NCBI RefSeq assembly: GCF_035918155.1
Contig: NZ_CP109327.1
Span: 8,494,001-8,558,000 of the forward strand
Origin: Streptomyces sp. NBC_01591
Lineage (GTDB): Bacteria; Actinomycetota; Actinomycetes; Streptomycetales; Streptomycetaceae
DNA: 64,000 bases
Direction: 5' to 3'
This document shows, piece after piece, positions 27,765 through 37,041 of this stretch; position 1 is the stretch's first letter, and each line of letters starts with the position of its first letter. The position numbers and the translations under genes are program-made. Below the pieces are notes generated by a model, which saw nothing but the letters and a program-made list of their open reading frames with translations, did not search any database and was not told the origin of the DNA.

Positions 27765-28170
27765 TCATTCGGTAGTCGCACGTCGTCCACCCCAGTCGGG
27801 ACACGCTCCGGAGAGTTCGACCGTGTGCCGGACGTTCGCGAACTCGGAGGCTTGCGCCATGTTGTCGGCCCAGTCCTCGACCGGGCCTGAGCCGACGGGC
27901 CGCTCAGACCGCATTCGGTGCAGATGAGGTAGTGGCGGTGGTCTGGGTCAGCGCGGTAGCGGAAGAGGCGTTCACCGTTGGTGTCACGGACCAGGTCGGC
28001 CCGGCCGGCGTCCGCCACGGCGGTGAGGGTGCGGTGGACCGTGGGCAGGTCGGCTGGTGAGCCGTCGGCAGCGAGGTGGCTGCGCAGAGCTTGGGCGCTG
28101 ACGAAGCCGTCGGCCCGGATGAGCGCCCTGAGGGCAATGTGATGGCCATCCACGGCGAGGGCGCCATCGC
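27765..28170 (-). pseudogene. Fur-family (Zur-like) regulator, frameshifted
   Basis: The minus-strand reading HHIALRALIRADGFVSAQAL, RSHLAADGSPADLPTVHRTL, TAVADAGRADLVRDTNGERL, FRYRADPDHRHYLICTECGL has the winged helix and the dimer-domain metal site (DHRHYLIC, CTECGL) of Fur/Zur proteins. Near 27893 it leaves frame; the shifted reading VEDWADNMAQASEFANVRHT and VELSGACPDW ends at TGA 27765-27767, as expected for the family. A one-base shift thus splits the C-terminus. The true start is not clear. Confidence 0.6.
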
Positions 28171-28336
28171 GGCCCTGCGCCCGGGGCGCGTCCTGCTGCC
28201 GCCGGACGCGCACGAGGATCTGTGGAGCGAGGGGTACCTGGAACAGGGCTCGCTGCTCTGACCGGCCCCGGGAGCGCGGTGGCCTGGCGCGCCCGCCCCG
28301 GGCGTGCGCTGTGCCGAATGAACGAGGAGGCCGCGG

Positions 28337-29580
28337 GTGCTCTTTGGCGGTGGGCCGGAGTGGCTGAATGCCCGTGATCCGGGCATGCGGGCGGTGCGTC
28401 GTTCGGCCCGGGTGACGCTCGTGGCGTGCACGGTGTTCTACGCCGCGCGCCACGGCCTGGGGGAACATGTCGCGGCGATCTACGCGCTGTTGGGCGCGAT
28501 CGCCTCCGGCGGGATGTCCTTCGTCCCGGGTACGCTGCGTGAGCGCGGCCGTACGCTGCTGGCGGCGCTGCCGGTCGCGGCCGCGCTGGTCACCCTGGGC
28601 ACCGCCTCGGGGCGCACTCGTGGACGGCGGCCCTCAGGATGCTCGGGGTGGCCTTCCTGGTGACGTACACGGGGGTGGGCGCGCCCCGGCTGGCGGGCCT
28701 GGCAGGCGGCCTCCAGGCGTTCTGTATCCTGGCGTCCTTTGCGCCGTACGCCCCCGAGATGCTGGGAGCGCGCCTGGCCGGTCTGGCGACTGGGATTGTG
28801 CTGATGGCGGTGGAGATCTGGCTGCTGCCGGACTTCCCGCCGGGGCGTTACGCGGACCGGCTGGCGCGCGCCGCGACGCTGGCGTCCGGGGTGCTGCGGG
28901 CGTTCACGGAGGAGCCGCGGTCACCGTTCGAGAGCCGGAGCGGCTGATGATGGCGTCGCAAGAGCTGCGGATGAGCCGGGCGCCGGGCGACGAGCCGACT
29001 TCGGCGTCGGCGCGGGACCGGGCGCTGCGCCAGGGCGCTGCTTAGATGGGTCATCTGCCGGCCCGGACCAGGCAGTTGACGCAGGACGCCGCGACACGCC
29101 CGGCGCCCGCGACCCTGCAGTATCCCGGCTGGTGCACGCGTCGGCCACCGCGTGCCACGGCGTCGCTCTCGGGCTGTCCGGCCGGGGCCCGGCGCCTTCC
29201 GACGCCCCGTACACTGCCGCCGCGGCGGACTTCAAAGCTCACCGCATCCGCCCGTCGATACGGGGCGCGAGCAGCGAGGCCGTGGTGTGCGGCGGCGCGA
29301 TCGCCCTGGACATCGCGAACACCGGGACCCTCCTGGTCACGGCGGTGCGGATCGCACTCGGCGCGCCCGTGCCCGCGGACGCGACGCCGCACTCGGATCG
29401 GCCGGGCCCGTTCTGGTACGCGGGGCGGCCCGCGCTCTCGCTTTACGGGCGTCGCCTGCAGCGCCCGCGCGTCCCTTTTTCCGGAGTGCGGACGACGTGC
29501 GCGCGGGATACGCTTTTGAGGGCAAGGTCAGGTTCTCCGGGTGGTTTTGCAGACGCCCGGTCCGCATTCGCGATGATTAA
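28337..29580 (+). pseudogene. FUSC-family membrane exporter, multiple frameshifts
   Basis: Part 1, from GTG 28337: AVRRSARVTLVACTVFYAAR and GLGEHVAAIYALLGAIASGG. After a shift near 28615: LMVG-type hydrophobic AFLVTYTGVGAPRLAGLAGG, LQAFCILASFAPYAP and ATGIVLMAVEIWLLPDFPPG. Further frames give DFKAHRIRPSIRGASSEAVV and GRPALSLYGRRLQ. This is the helix-bundle plus cytoplasmic layout of FUSC / aromatic-acid exporter proteins, in at least three frames. It is not functional as read. Confidence 0.55.
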
Positions 29581-29741
29581 CTCTGCCTGCGGAGACCTTT
29601 GACGTGCGTGGTGCACTCCTTCGTATTCGCAGGAGTGAGTAACAGCCGATTCCCTTCTTCGGAGGCGTGCCTCGCGCTTTGGGCGCCGTGGTGGTGCTGC
29701 CTCAGGGTCCGCAGCTTTGTTTCTCTGAAATGGAGCTCGGG

Positions 29742-29969
29742 ATGAGAGTTGTCGTTGATCTTTCCCGGTGTCAGGGGTATGCGCAGTGCGCGTTCCTGGC
29801 TCCGGACGCGTTCCGGATGCACGGTGAAGAAGCGCTGATGTACAACCCGAACCCCGACGATGCTCAGCGCGAGCAGGTGCTGCGTGCCGCGGCAGCCTGC
29901 CCGCTCCAGGCGATTCTGGTCGACCAGTTGGAGGGGCGGGACGCGCCGGTGGGGACGTCGCAGTCATGA
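29742..29969 (+). CDS. [3Fe-4S]-type ferredoxin, P450 partner
   Basis: 75 residues from ATG 29742 (TGGAGCTCGGG ribosome site just before it). Cluster ligands are seen as CQGYAQC (about residues 10-16) and CPLQAI (about 55-60), the one-cluster ferredoxin layout used by bacterial P450s. It passes electrons from the reductase to the P450. Its stop overlaps the start of the reductase gene by four bases (ATGA), so the two are coupled, and the P450 follows at once. Confidence 0.9.
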   Translation: MRVVVDLSRCQGYAQCAFLAPDAFRMHGEEALMYNPNPDDAQREQVLRAAAACPLQAILVDQLEGRDAPVGTSQS

Positions 29970-31357
29970 CCAGCGCCGATACCCTGAAGGGGTTCAAGCG
30001 CGACGGCCGCGTTGTGATCGTCGGGGCCTCGCTGGCGGGACTGCGAGCCGCGGAGGCTCTGCGCGATGAGGGGTTCACCGGATCCTTGACCATGATCGGT
30101 GACGAGCTGGGTGAGCCTTATGACCGCCCCCCGCTGTCCAAGCAGGTGCTGACCGGATGGGTGCCGGCCGGGGGCACCACGCTGCCGCGACGTCGTGACA
30201 TCAATGCGGAATGGCTGCTGGGCGTGCCCGCCGACGGGCTGGACCTGGCGACCAACCACGTGCATCTCGCCGACGGCCGCGAGGTTCCCTTCGACCGAGT
30301 TCTGATCTCCACCGGGGTACGGGCCCGGCCTTGGTTCGTCGAGACCGAAGCGGCCCTGGACGGAGTGTTCGTCGTGCGCACGCGCGAGCACGCCGACGGC
30401 CTGCAGCAAGCCCTCGCCGCCGGGCCCTCCCGCGTACTGGTCATCGGCGCGGGCTTCACCGGCTCCGAGATCGCCTCCATCTGCCGCGAGCGGGATATCC
30501 CGGTGACCGTCGCCGAGCTCGCGCCGGCCCCGCTGGTCGGGGCGCTCGGCGCCGTGATCGGTGATGTCGCGGCGGACATGCAGCGCGCCCACGGCGTCGA
30601 CCTGCGCTGCGGTGTCAAGGTCACCCAGCTGGAGGGCGACGCGCAGGGGCGCTTTCACCGCGCCCACTTCGACGACGGCAGCACCATCGACGCCGACGTG
30701 GCGGTGGTGGCGCTCGGCGGCATCCGCAACACCGAGTGGCTGCGCGACTCGGGACTGGCGGCAGGTCCATGGGGCATCGCCTGCGACACGGGCTGCCGCG
30801 CCCTCGACCTCAACGGCCTGATCACCGACGACATCTTCGTCGCCGGAGACGTGGCACGCTGCCCGAACCCGATCTACGAGTACCGGCTCATCTCGCTGGA
30901 GCACTGGGTCAACGCCGTGGAGCAGGCCCAGGTCGCGGCGCACAACATGGTCAGCGCCCAGGCGGACCGCTGGCCGCACCTGTCCATTCCGACGTTCTGG
31001 TCGATCCAGTTCGGCGTCAACATCAAGTCCGTCGGTGTACCGACTTTCGCCGACGAGGTCGTAGTCACCCAGGGGTCGGTGCCCGACCACCGCTTCGTCG
31101 CCGCATACGGCTACCAGGGCCGCGTCACCGCGGCGGTCAGTTTCAACAACGCGAAGTGGCTGGACCACTACCGGCAGTTGATCGAGACGGCCGCGCCCTT
31201 CCCGCCGCCCTGTCCCACGCCCGATGAACCCGTCGACGCGAAGCCGGTGCCTGTCGACTTCCCCGGCCCCAGGCTGCTCGCCCAGGGCGCCACGGTGGTC
31301 GTCACCGGCCACGACCCGAGCGAGCGGCGCGTCACGGCTGCGTGGCAGCACCGGTAG
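29966..31357 (+). CDS. FAD-dependent ferredoxin reductase
   Basis: 463 residues, a two-dinucleotide-fold reductase. The FAD motif is VVIVGASLAGLRAAEALRDE (about residues 15-34), the NAD(P)H motif is VLVIGAGFTGSEIASICRER (about 151-170), and the second FAD contact is DDIFVAGDVARCPNP (about 285-299). The C-terminal domain is the reductase type of putidaredoxin-reductase-like enzymes. It takes electrons from NAD(P)H for the adjacent ferredoxin. It lies between ferredoxin (4-base overlap) and P450 (13-base gap). Confidence 0.93.
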   Translation: MTSADTLKGFKRDGRVVIVGASLAGLRAAEALRDEGFTGSLTMIGDELGEPYDRPPLSKQVLTGWVPAGGTTLPRRRDINAEWLLGVPADGLDLATNHVHLADGREVPFDRVLISTGVRARPWFVETEAALDGVFVVRTREHADGLQQALAAGPSRVLVIGAGFTGSEIASICRERDIPVTVAELAPAPLVGALGAVIGDVAADMQRAHGVDLRCGVKVTQLEGDAQGRFHRAHFDDGSTIDADVAVVALGGIRNTEWLRDSGLAAGPWGIACDTGCRALDLNGLITDDIFVAGDVARCPNPIYEYRLISLEHWVNAVEQAQVAAHNMVSAQADRWPHLSIPTFWSIQFGVNIKSVGVPTFADEVVVTQGSVPDHRFVAAYGYQGRVTAAVSFNNAKWLDHYRQLIETAAPFPPPCPTPDEPVDAKPVPVDFPGPRLLAQGATVVVTGHDPSERRVTAAWQHR

Positions 31358-31370
31358 GAGAGAAAGCGAC

Positions 31371-32582
31371 ATGACCACGACCGAGACGCCCATCCTGCGC
31401 CGGATCCTCGACCACTCCGCCCGGGCCGACCCGTACCCGCTGTACGCCGAGCTGCGCGAGACCCCGGTGGCCCTGCAGGAGGACGGCAGCTACGTCATCA
31501 GTACCTACCGCGAGCTCACCGGCATACTGCACGACCCGCACCTGAGTTCCGATGTCCGTAACCTGTCACGGCCGATGGCCGCGGCCGAGGCACGTACCAC
31601 GCCGTCGTTCATCAACCTCGACCCGCCCGAGCACGACCGCCTGCGGCGCCTGGCGATGCGCCACTTCGGCCCCCCGCACACCCCGGGTCTGGTGACCGGC
31701 ATGGAACCGGACCTGACCGCCACCGTCAGCGGCCTGATCGACGACTTCGCGGACAAACAGCAGATCGACATCGTCGACGACTTCGCCTACCCGTTCCCCG
31801 TCACCGTGATCTGCCACCTGCTCGGCGTGCCGCGCGAGGACGAACCGCAGTTCCACGTGTGGGTGAACGCCATCATCGACTCGCTCGACTACGACCCCAA
31901 GACCGACCCGAAGGAGAAACTGGACAACGGCATGCAGGCCACCACAGACCTGCGCGAGTACCTCGGCGGGCTGCTGGAGCAACGCCACGGCCGGCCCGGC
32001 GGCGACCTGCTGACACGGCTGGCCAACGATGACGGGCCCGACGGGCGGATGACCGACGACGAAATCGTCAGCACCGCGAACCTGCTGCTCATCGCCGGCC
32101 ACGAGACCACCGTCAACCTCATCACCAACGGTATGCTGACGCTCCTGCGCCACCCGCAGGTGCTGCAACGACTGCGCAGCGAACCGGACCTGATCGTGCC
32201 CCTGGTCGAGGAACTGCTGCGCTACGAACCCCCCGTGCACATCATTCCCTGGCGGGCGGCGTACAGCGACATCACCGTCGCCGACACGGTCATCCCCAAG
32301 GGCTCGCAGATCCTGCTCATGCTCGCCTCGGGCAGCCGCGACCCGGACCGCTTCCACGATCCCGACCGCTTCGACCCCGATCGGCAGGACAACCAGCACC
32401 TGGGCTTCGGCAGCGGCATCCATCTGTGCTTCGGCGGCCCACTGGCCCGACTGGAAACCCAAATCGCACTGACCGAACTGGTACGCCGCCTGGACCGGCC
32501 CAGGCTGGTCGCCGACCCGCCACCGTACCGGCCCAGCCCCATCCTGCGAGGTCCCATCCATCTGCACATCAAGCAGAGCTAG
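31371..32582 (+). CDS. Cytochrome P450 (bacterial class I)
   Basis: 403 residues, normal for a soluble bacterial P450. The I-helix oxygen-activation motif is AGHETTV (Thr near residue 246), the K-helix motif is EELLRYEPP, and the heme loop is FGSGIHLCFGGPLAR with Cys near residue 355. The start follows GGAGAGAAAGCGAC. It ends the three-gene ferredoxin-reductase-P450 operon, so the whole electron chain is made together. The substrate is unknown; no biosynthetic core enzymes are adjacent. Confidence 0.95.
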   Translation: MTTTETPILRRILDHSARADPYPLYAELRETPVALQEDGSYVISTYRELTGILHDPHLSSDVRNLSRPMAAAEARTTPSFINLDPPEHDRLRRLAMRHFGPPHTPGLVTGMEPDLTATVSGLIDDFADKQQIDIVDDFAYPFPVTVICHLLGVPREDEPQFHVWVNAIIDSLDYDPKTDPKEKLDNGMQATTDLREYLGGLLEQRHGRPGGDLLTRLANDDGPDGRMTDDEIVSTANLLLIAGHETTVNLITNGMLTLLRHPQVLQRLRSEPDLIVPLVEELLRYEPPVHIIPWRAAYSDITVADTVIPKGSQILLMLASGSRDPDRFHDPDRFDPDRQDNQHLGFGSGIHLCFGGPLARLETQIALTELVRRLDRPRLVADPPPYRPSPILRGPIHLHIKQS

Positions 32583-32690
32583 TGGCGAACGCAGCAGCCT
32601 AGGGCAGCAGCAATGCGCGCCAGCACCTCGCTCACCTCAGTGGTGACCTCTACCTGGAGAAACAATCCTTTCCCAGACTCCGGAGCCGCA

Positions 32691-34511
32691 ATGGACCGCT
32701 ACCCTCCCATCGCCGAGCACGGCCTGGTGGGCGACCTGCAGACAGCCGCGCTCGTCTCGTCGCAGGGCGTCGTCGACTGGTTCGCCGCTCCCAGGTTCGA
32801 TTCGCCCAGCATCTTCGCGGCCCTGCTCGACCACGACCGCGGCGGGTACATGCGGCTGGCCCCCGAGCACTCCGACGGGACCTGCAAGCAGCTCTACTAC
32901 CCCGACACCGCCATCCTCGTCACCCGGTTCCTGTCGCCGGACGGCGTGGGCGAGGTGGTCGACTTCATGCCCCCGGACCGGACCCGCACCGCCACCGACC
33001 GGCACACCCTGGTCCGCGGCGTCCGTGCCGTGCGGGGGACCGTCGACTTCACCCTTGAGTGCAGGCCGCGCTTCGACTACGGCCGGGCCGAGCACGAAGT
33101 CGAACTCGGCGAGAACGGCGCTCTGTTCCGGGCCCCCGGGATCGACGGGCACCTGCAGTCCACCTTTCCGCTGGAGCGGGACGGCCGGGACGTGCGCGGA
33201 AAGGTGACTCTGAAAGCCGGCGAATCCGGCGGTGCGGTGTTCACCGTCTGCGCGTCCGGCGGCGAGGCGCCCGCACCCCCCACGGTCGACGGGCTCACCG
33301 GGCAGTTCGACGAAGTCGCCCAGTTCTGGCGGCACTGGCTGAGCCGGTCCCGCTACCAAGGACGGTGGCCCGAGCTGGTGCACCGCTCGGCCATCACCCT
33401 CAAACTCCTCACCTACGCCCCCACCGGCGCACTGATCGCGGCGGCCACCACGGGCCTGCCCGAGCAGGTCGGCGGGGAGCGGAACTGGGACTACCGGTTC
33501 ACCTGGGTACGCGACGGCTCGCTGTCCGTGCGGGCCGTGCTCGACCTCGGCTTCGTCGAGGAGGCCACCGCCTTCCTCCACTGGCTGACGGACAGGCTGT
33601 GTGAGCGCGAGGGCAAGGAGGGCGAGCCGCTCCAGACCATGTACCGGATCGACGGCAGCCCCGACCTGCCGGAGGAGACACTCGATCACTTCGAGGGCTA
33701 CCGCGGCTCCTTCCCCGTCCGCATCGGCAACGGCGCCGCAGACCAGCTCCAGCTGGACATCTACGGCGAAGCCCTCTACGCGGTGTCCCAAGGTGCCGAG
33801 ATCGCGCAGCAGGCCAGTTTCGAGGGATGGCGGACGGTTGCCAGGACGCTGGACTGGTTCGCCGACAACTGGGACCGGCCGGACGAGGGCATCTGGGAGA
33901 CCCGCGGCGGCCGCCAGGACTTCACCTACAGCCGGGTGATGTCGTGGGTTGCCCTCGACCACGGGCTGCGCCTGGCCGAGAACTTCCGCAGGCCCGCCGA
34001 CCTGGAACGGTGGCGCAAAGCGAGAGACGCCGTATTCGAGCAGATCATGGAACGCGGCTGGAGCGAGAAGGAGCGCGCCTTCGTCCAGCACTACGACGGC
34101 GAGGTCCTGGACGCCTCGCTGCTGCTCATGCCCAGAGTCGGGTTCATCGCACCCCGGGACCCGACGTGGCTCTCCACGCTCGACGCGATGGACCGCAAGC
34201 TTGTCTCCGACAGCCTCGTCTACCGCTACGACCCGGCGGCATCGCCGGACGGGCTGCGCGGCTCGGAGGGCACCTTCAGCCTGTGCACCTTCCTCTACGT
34301 CGACGCGCTGGCCCGGGCGGGGCGGCTGTCCCAGGCCCGCTACACCTTCGAGAAGATGCAGACCTACGCCAACCACGTGGGGCTGTTCGCCGAGGAGATC
34401 GGCCCGAGCGGGGAGCAACTGGGCAACTTCCCCCAGGCATTCACCCATCTGTCCCTGATCATGGCCGCGATCACCCTCGACGAGGCGCTCGACGCGGAGA
34501 ACGGGCGCTGA
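32691..34511 (+). CDS. Glycoside hydrolase family 15 protein (glucoamylase/trehalase-like)
   Basis: 606 residues from ATG 32691, where the family N-terminus begins (YPPIAEHGLVGDLQTAALVS). The N-terminal beta domain spans about 1-220. The (alpha/alpha)6 barrel has GERNWDYRFTWVRDGSLSVR (about 262-281), PLQTMYRIDGS, GIWETRGGRQDFTYSRVMSW (about 402-421, holding an acidic catalytic residue) and EEIGPSGEQLGNFPQAFTHL (about 566-585) with the second conserved Glu. It removes glucose from alpha-glucans or trehalose. The cyclase-like gene starts four bases after it, suggesting cotranscription. Confidence 0.92.
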   Translation: MDRYPPIAEHGLVGDLQTAALVSSQGVVDWFAAPRFDSPSIFAALLDHDRGGYMRLAPEHSDGTCKQLYYPDTAILVTRFLSPDGVGEVVDFMPPDRTRTATDRHTLVRGVRAVRGTVDFTLECRPRFDYGRAEHEVELGENGALFRAPGIDGHLQSTFPLERDGRDVRGKVTLKAGESGGAVFTVCASGGEAPAPPTVDGLTGQFDEVAQFWRHWLSRSRYQGRWPELVHRSAITLKLLTYAPTGALIAAATTGLPEQVGGERNWDYRFTWVRDGSLSVRAVLDLGFVEEATAFLHWLTDRLCEREGKEGEPLQTMYRIDGSPDLPEETLDHFEGYRGSFPVRIGNGAADQLQLDIYGEALYAVSQGAEIAQQASFEGWRTVARTLDWFADNWDRPDEGIWETRGGRQDFTYSRVMSWVALDHGLRLAENFRRPADLERWRKARDAVFEQIMERGWSEKERAFVQHYDGEVLDASLLLMPRVGFIAPRDPTWLSTLDAMDRKLVSDSLVYRYDPAASPDGLRGSEGTFSLCTFLYVDALARAGRLSQARYTFEKMQTYANHVGLFAEEIGPSGEQLGNFPQAFTHLSLIMAAITLDEALDAENGR

Positions 34512-34514
34512 ACC

Positions 34515-35458
34515 ATGGTCATGCACGCCCGTCCGGCAGAACCGCCACAGCTGACCGCGGCCGAGTTCGACGTGCTGTACCGGCGCCTGGTCCTGCGCTC
34601 CGCCTGGGCCAGAGGCGACCGGGGTGCTCTGGACGCACTCACTCCCGCCCGGCTGCTGGCCGCCACCCGCGAGGTGCGGACGGGCCGGACGGTCACGCTC
34701 GCCGCGCTGGTGGAGACGTTTCCCGGTCCGGACAACCCGGAGCCGGCGAGGCACCGGATGAGTGGGCAGCCGGACGACGACACCTCGTGCGGGCTCCGCT
34801 TCGCGATGGACAGCTTCGCCATGAACGTGCACGGCGACGCCGACAGCCATATCGACGCCCTGTGCCACGTGATCTACGACGGCACGCTGCACGGCGGCGT
34901 GGCCGCGAGCAGCGTCACGTCGGGCGGCGCCGAAGCGCTCTCCATCGAGGCGGCTCGCGACGGGATCGTCGGACGTGGAGTGCTGCTGGACATCCCACGG
35001 CTGCGCGGCGTGCCGTGGCTCGAACCGGGTGATCACGTGACCGCCGACGACCTCACCGCGGCGGAGACCGCCCAGCACGTCCGCGTGAGTGAGGGCGACC
35101 TGCTGTTCGTCCGGGTCGGCCACCGCAGACGGCGTGGCGAGTTGGGCGCATGGCACACGGCGGACGCACGCGCGGGTCTCCATCCGTCCGCGTTGAGTTC
35201 CTGGCGGAGCGGCGGGTCGCCGCACTCGGCGGCGACGGGAACAACGACACCGCCCCGAGCTCCACCGAGGGCGTCGACTTCCCCGTGCATGTGCTGGCGG
35301 TCCACGCCATGGGCCTTCATCTGCTGGACTACCTGCAGTTCGAGGATCTGGCGCCGGTCTGCGAGGCGGAGGGGCGTTGGTCGTTCCTCTGCGTGATCGC
35401 CCCACTGAGGCTGCCGGACGCCACCGGCTCACCGGTCAACCCGATCGCCATCCTCTGA
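34515..35458 (+). pseudogene. Cyclase-family (Kynurenine formamidase-like) protein, one-base frameshift
   Basis: From ATG or GTG 34515 the reading carries the metal-site region of the cyclase family (PF04199): FAMNVHGDADSHIDALCHVI and YDGTLHGGV, then GRGVLLDIPRLRGV and LEPGDHVTADDL. At about 35198, at AGLHPSA, it leaves frame; the shifted reading FLAERRVAALGGDGNNDTAP, GVDFPVHVLAVHAMGLHLLD and YLQFEDLAPVCEAEGRWSFL ends at TGA 35456-35458 as in intact relatives. Restoring one G (TTGAG to TTGGAG) would rejoin a 314-residue protein. The family hydrolyses amide or lactone bonds using metal. Confidence 0.75.
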
Positions 35459-35483
35459 CGTCCCGGGCCCGGATCCAGGTCAG

Positions 35484-36160
35484 GGCTTGCGGGGCAGCGC
35501 GATGTTTCCAGCGGCTCCCCGGCCAGGTGGCGCAGCACCTGGTTGCGGCACGGGGCAGGAGCTCGGGCAGATCGATGAGCGCGTGGACGACCCCGCGCGG
35601 AGCGGTGCGGGCGGTCCGTGCCACTCGCAGGACCGCGCACTCGAAGGGGCTGAGCCGGTCCTCGACGGCGGTGGCGATGGAGCCTTAGCCCACGAGCAGG
35701 ACGGTGCGGTCGGCCGGCGCCGCGCGGAAGCCGCTCCGCCGCACCTCGGCGTCCTTGGCGCGGGCGAAGTCGGGGATGCCGCGGAGCGACGCGAGGGCGA
35801 GCGATACGGCCGGCTCGGCGGTGCTGGCGTCGTGAACGCCTCTGGCGTTGTAGAGAACGACACCGCTGGGAACGTACTTCACGAGGTCGTCGACGCGGCG
35901 GACAGGGACTGGACGACTCGCGACCGCAGCAGGCGCGGGAGCACCGCCACGGCAGCATCCGAGAAAGGTGTGGAGATGACGAAGAACTCCACCGCCTCCA
36001 GGGTCTCGGCGCCGGGCGGACCGCCGGTACCGTCCCATACCGCGACGGGCAGGCTCTCGGGCAGGCCGCCGACCCGCGACGCTCGGTACGGGAGCAAGGA
36101 ACCGGGCGGCGCCCGGATCTGCGGGAGGGTCCTTGGGGCTCATGGGTCGAATCTGGAGCG
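35484..36160 (-). pseudogene. D-2-hydroxyacid dehydrogenase, multiple frameshifts
   Basis: Minus-strand pieces in different frames are VAVWDGTGGPPGAETLEAVE and VISTPFSDAAVAVLPRLLRS, then YVPSGVVLYNARGVHDASTA (the conserved ARGVHD-ST block), then RTVLLVGYGSIATAVEDRLS (the NAD-binding glycine region), then VHALIDLPELLP. A large part of the second half, with the catalytic Glu/His, is missing and the remainder ends near 35484. It is a dead copy of a D-isomer 2-hydroxyacid dehydrogenase. Confidence 0.6.
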
Positions 36161-36391
36161 AATCGCTCCGGAGCTATGCGTTTGACCAGCGGTTCCCTCC
36201 GATCTCGTCGTCAGATTTCACGTAAAGTACAGCCACGAGAGTGTTCAGGTCTGTCGTCACACACGGTGTCAGACACCCTCATCTCATGGACAGGCCGAGC
36301 TCCGGTTCACTCGTCCGGAGACTGCCGGTCAGCTCGCCGCGGTCCCGTACTGTCGGGTGGAGTCGGGCAGGCGCCACGTCGGAGGAACGTC

Positions 36392-36916
36392 GTGCGAACA
36401 ACTCCCAGGGCGCCCACGGTCGTCGTGGTCATGGGTGTCTCGGGATCGGGGAAGTCCACCGTGGGTGGACTGCTCGCACAGCGGCTCAAGGTGCCCTTCT
36501 TGGAGGCGGACGACCTCCACCCGGCCACGAACCGCGCCAAGATGGCCGCAGGCCGTCCGCTCGACGACGAGGATCGCCGGCCCTGGCTGCTGGCCCTCGC
36601 CGACTGGATCCGGGAGGCGACCGACTCCGGCCAGGGCGGCGTGATGGCGTGCTCGGCTCTCGAGCGCGCTTACCGGGACCTGTTCCGCAGGGCAGGCGCA
36701 GGCGTGTGGTTCCTGCACCTGGCGCTCGACCGGGCGACCGCCGACCAACGGGTCGCCGGACGCGTGGGCCATTTCATGCCGGCCCGGCTGGTGGACTCCC
36801 AGTACGCCGCCCTCGAACCGCTGCGACCGGATGAGCCCGGGATGACCGTCGACGCGGAAGCCGAGCCGCAGGCCATCGTCGACGAGGCGGCGAACGCCGT
36901 GCGGGCGATCCGTTGA
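36392..36916 (+). CDS. gntK: Gluconokinase
   Basis: 174 residues from GTG 36392, selected because GGAGGAAC lies five bases upstream. Walker A is VVVMGVSGSGKSTVG (about residues 9-23), the gluconate-binding block is EADDLHPATNRAKMAAGRPL DDEDR written here in two parts, then MACSALERAYRDL (about 86-98), FLHLALDR and GHFMPARLVDSQYAALE. Lengths and motifs match GntK, which phosphorylates D-gluconate to 6-phosphogluconate. It is followed by a GMC oxidoreductase in the same direction, so oxidised-sugar metabolism may be the local theme. Confidence 0.92.
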   Translation: MRTTPRAPTVVVVMGVSGSGKSTVGGLLAQRLKVPFLEADDLHPATNRAKMAAGRPLDDEDRRPWLLALADWIREATDSGQGGVMACSALERAYRDLFRRAGAGVWFLHLALDRATADQRVAGRVGHFMPARLVDSQYAALEPLRPDEPGMTVDAEAEPQAIVDEAANAVRAIR

Positions 36917-37041
36917 ATACGCACCTGCTCGGCTCCCGTCGGGTCGCCGCCCCCGAGGCCGCCCGATAGCTTCATATTTGGCATATGACATCCGGGCGCT
37001 ATGGCCAGGGCAGCCGACGACTTCCAGAACGGGACCCTCGC

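Noticed and set aside
32637..35432. A 931-codon open frame on the minus strand
   Set aside because: It is antisense to the GH15 and cyclase genes; composition is that of a shadow frame and no family motif appears.
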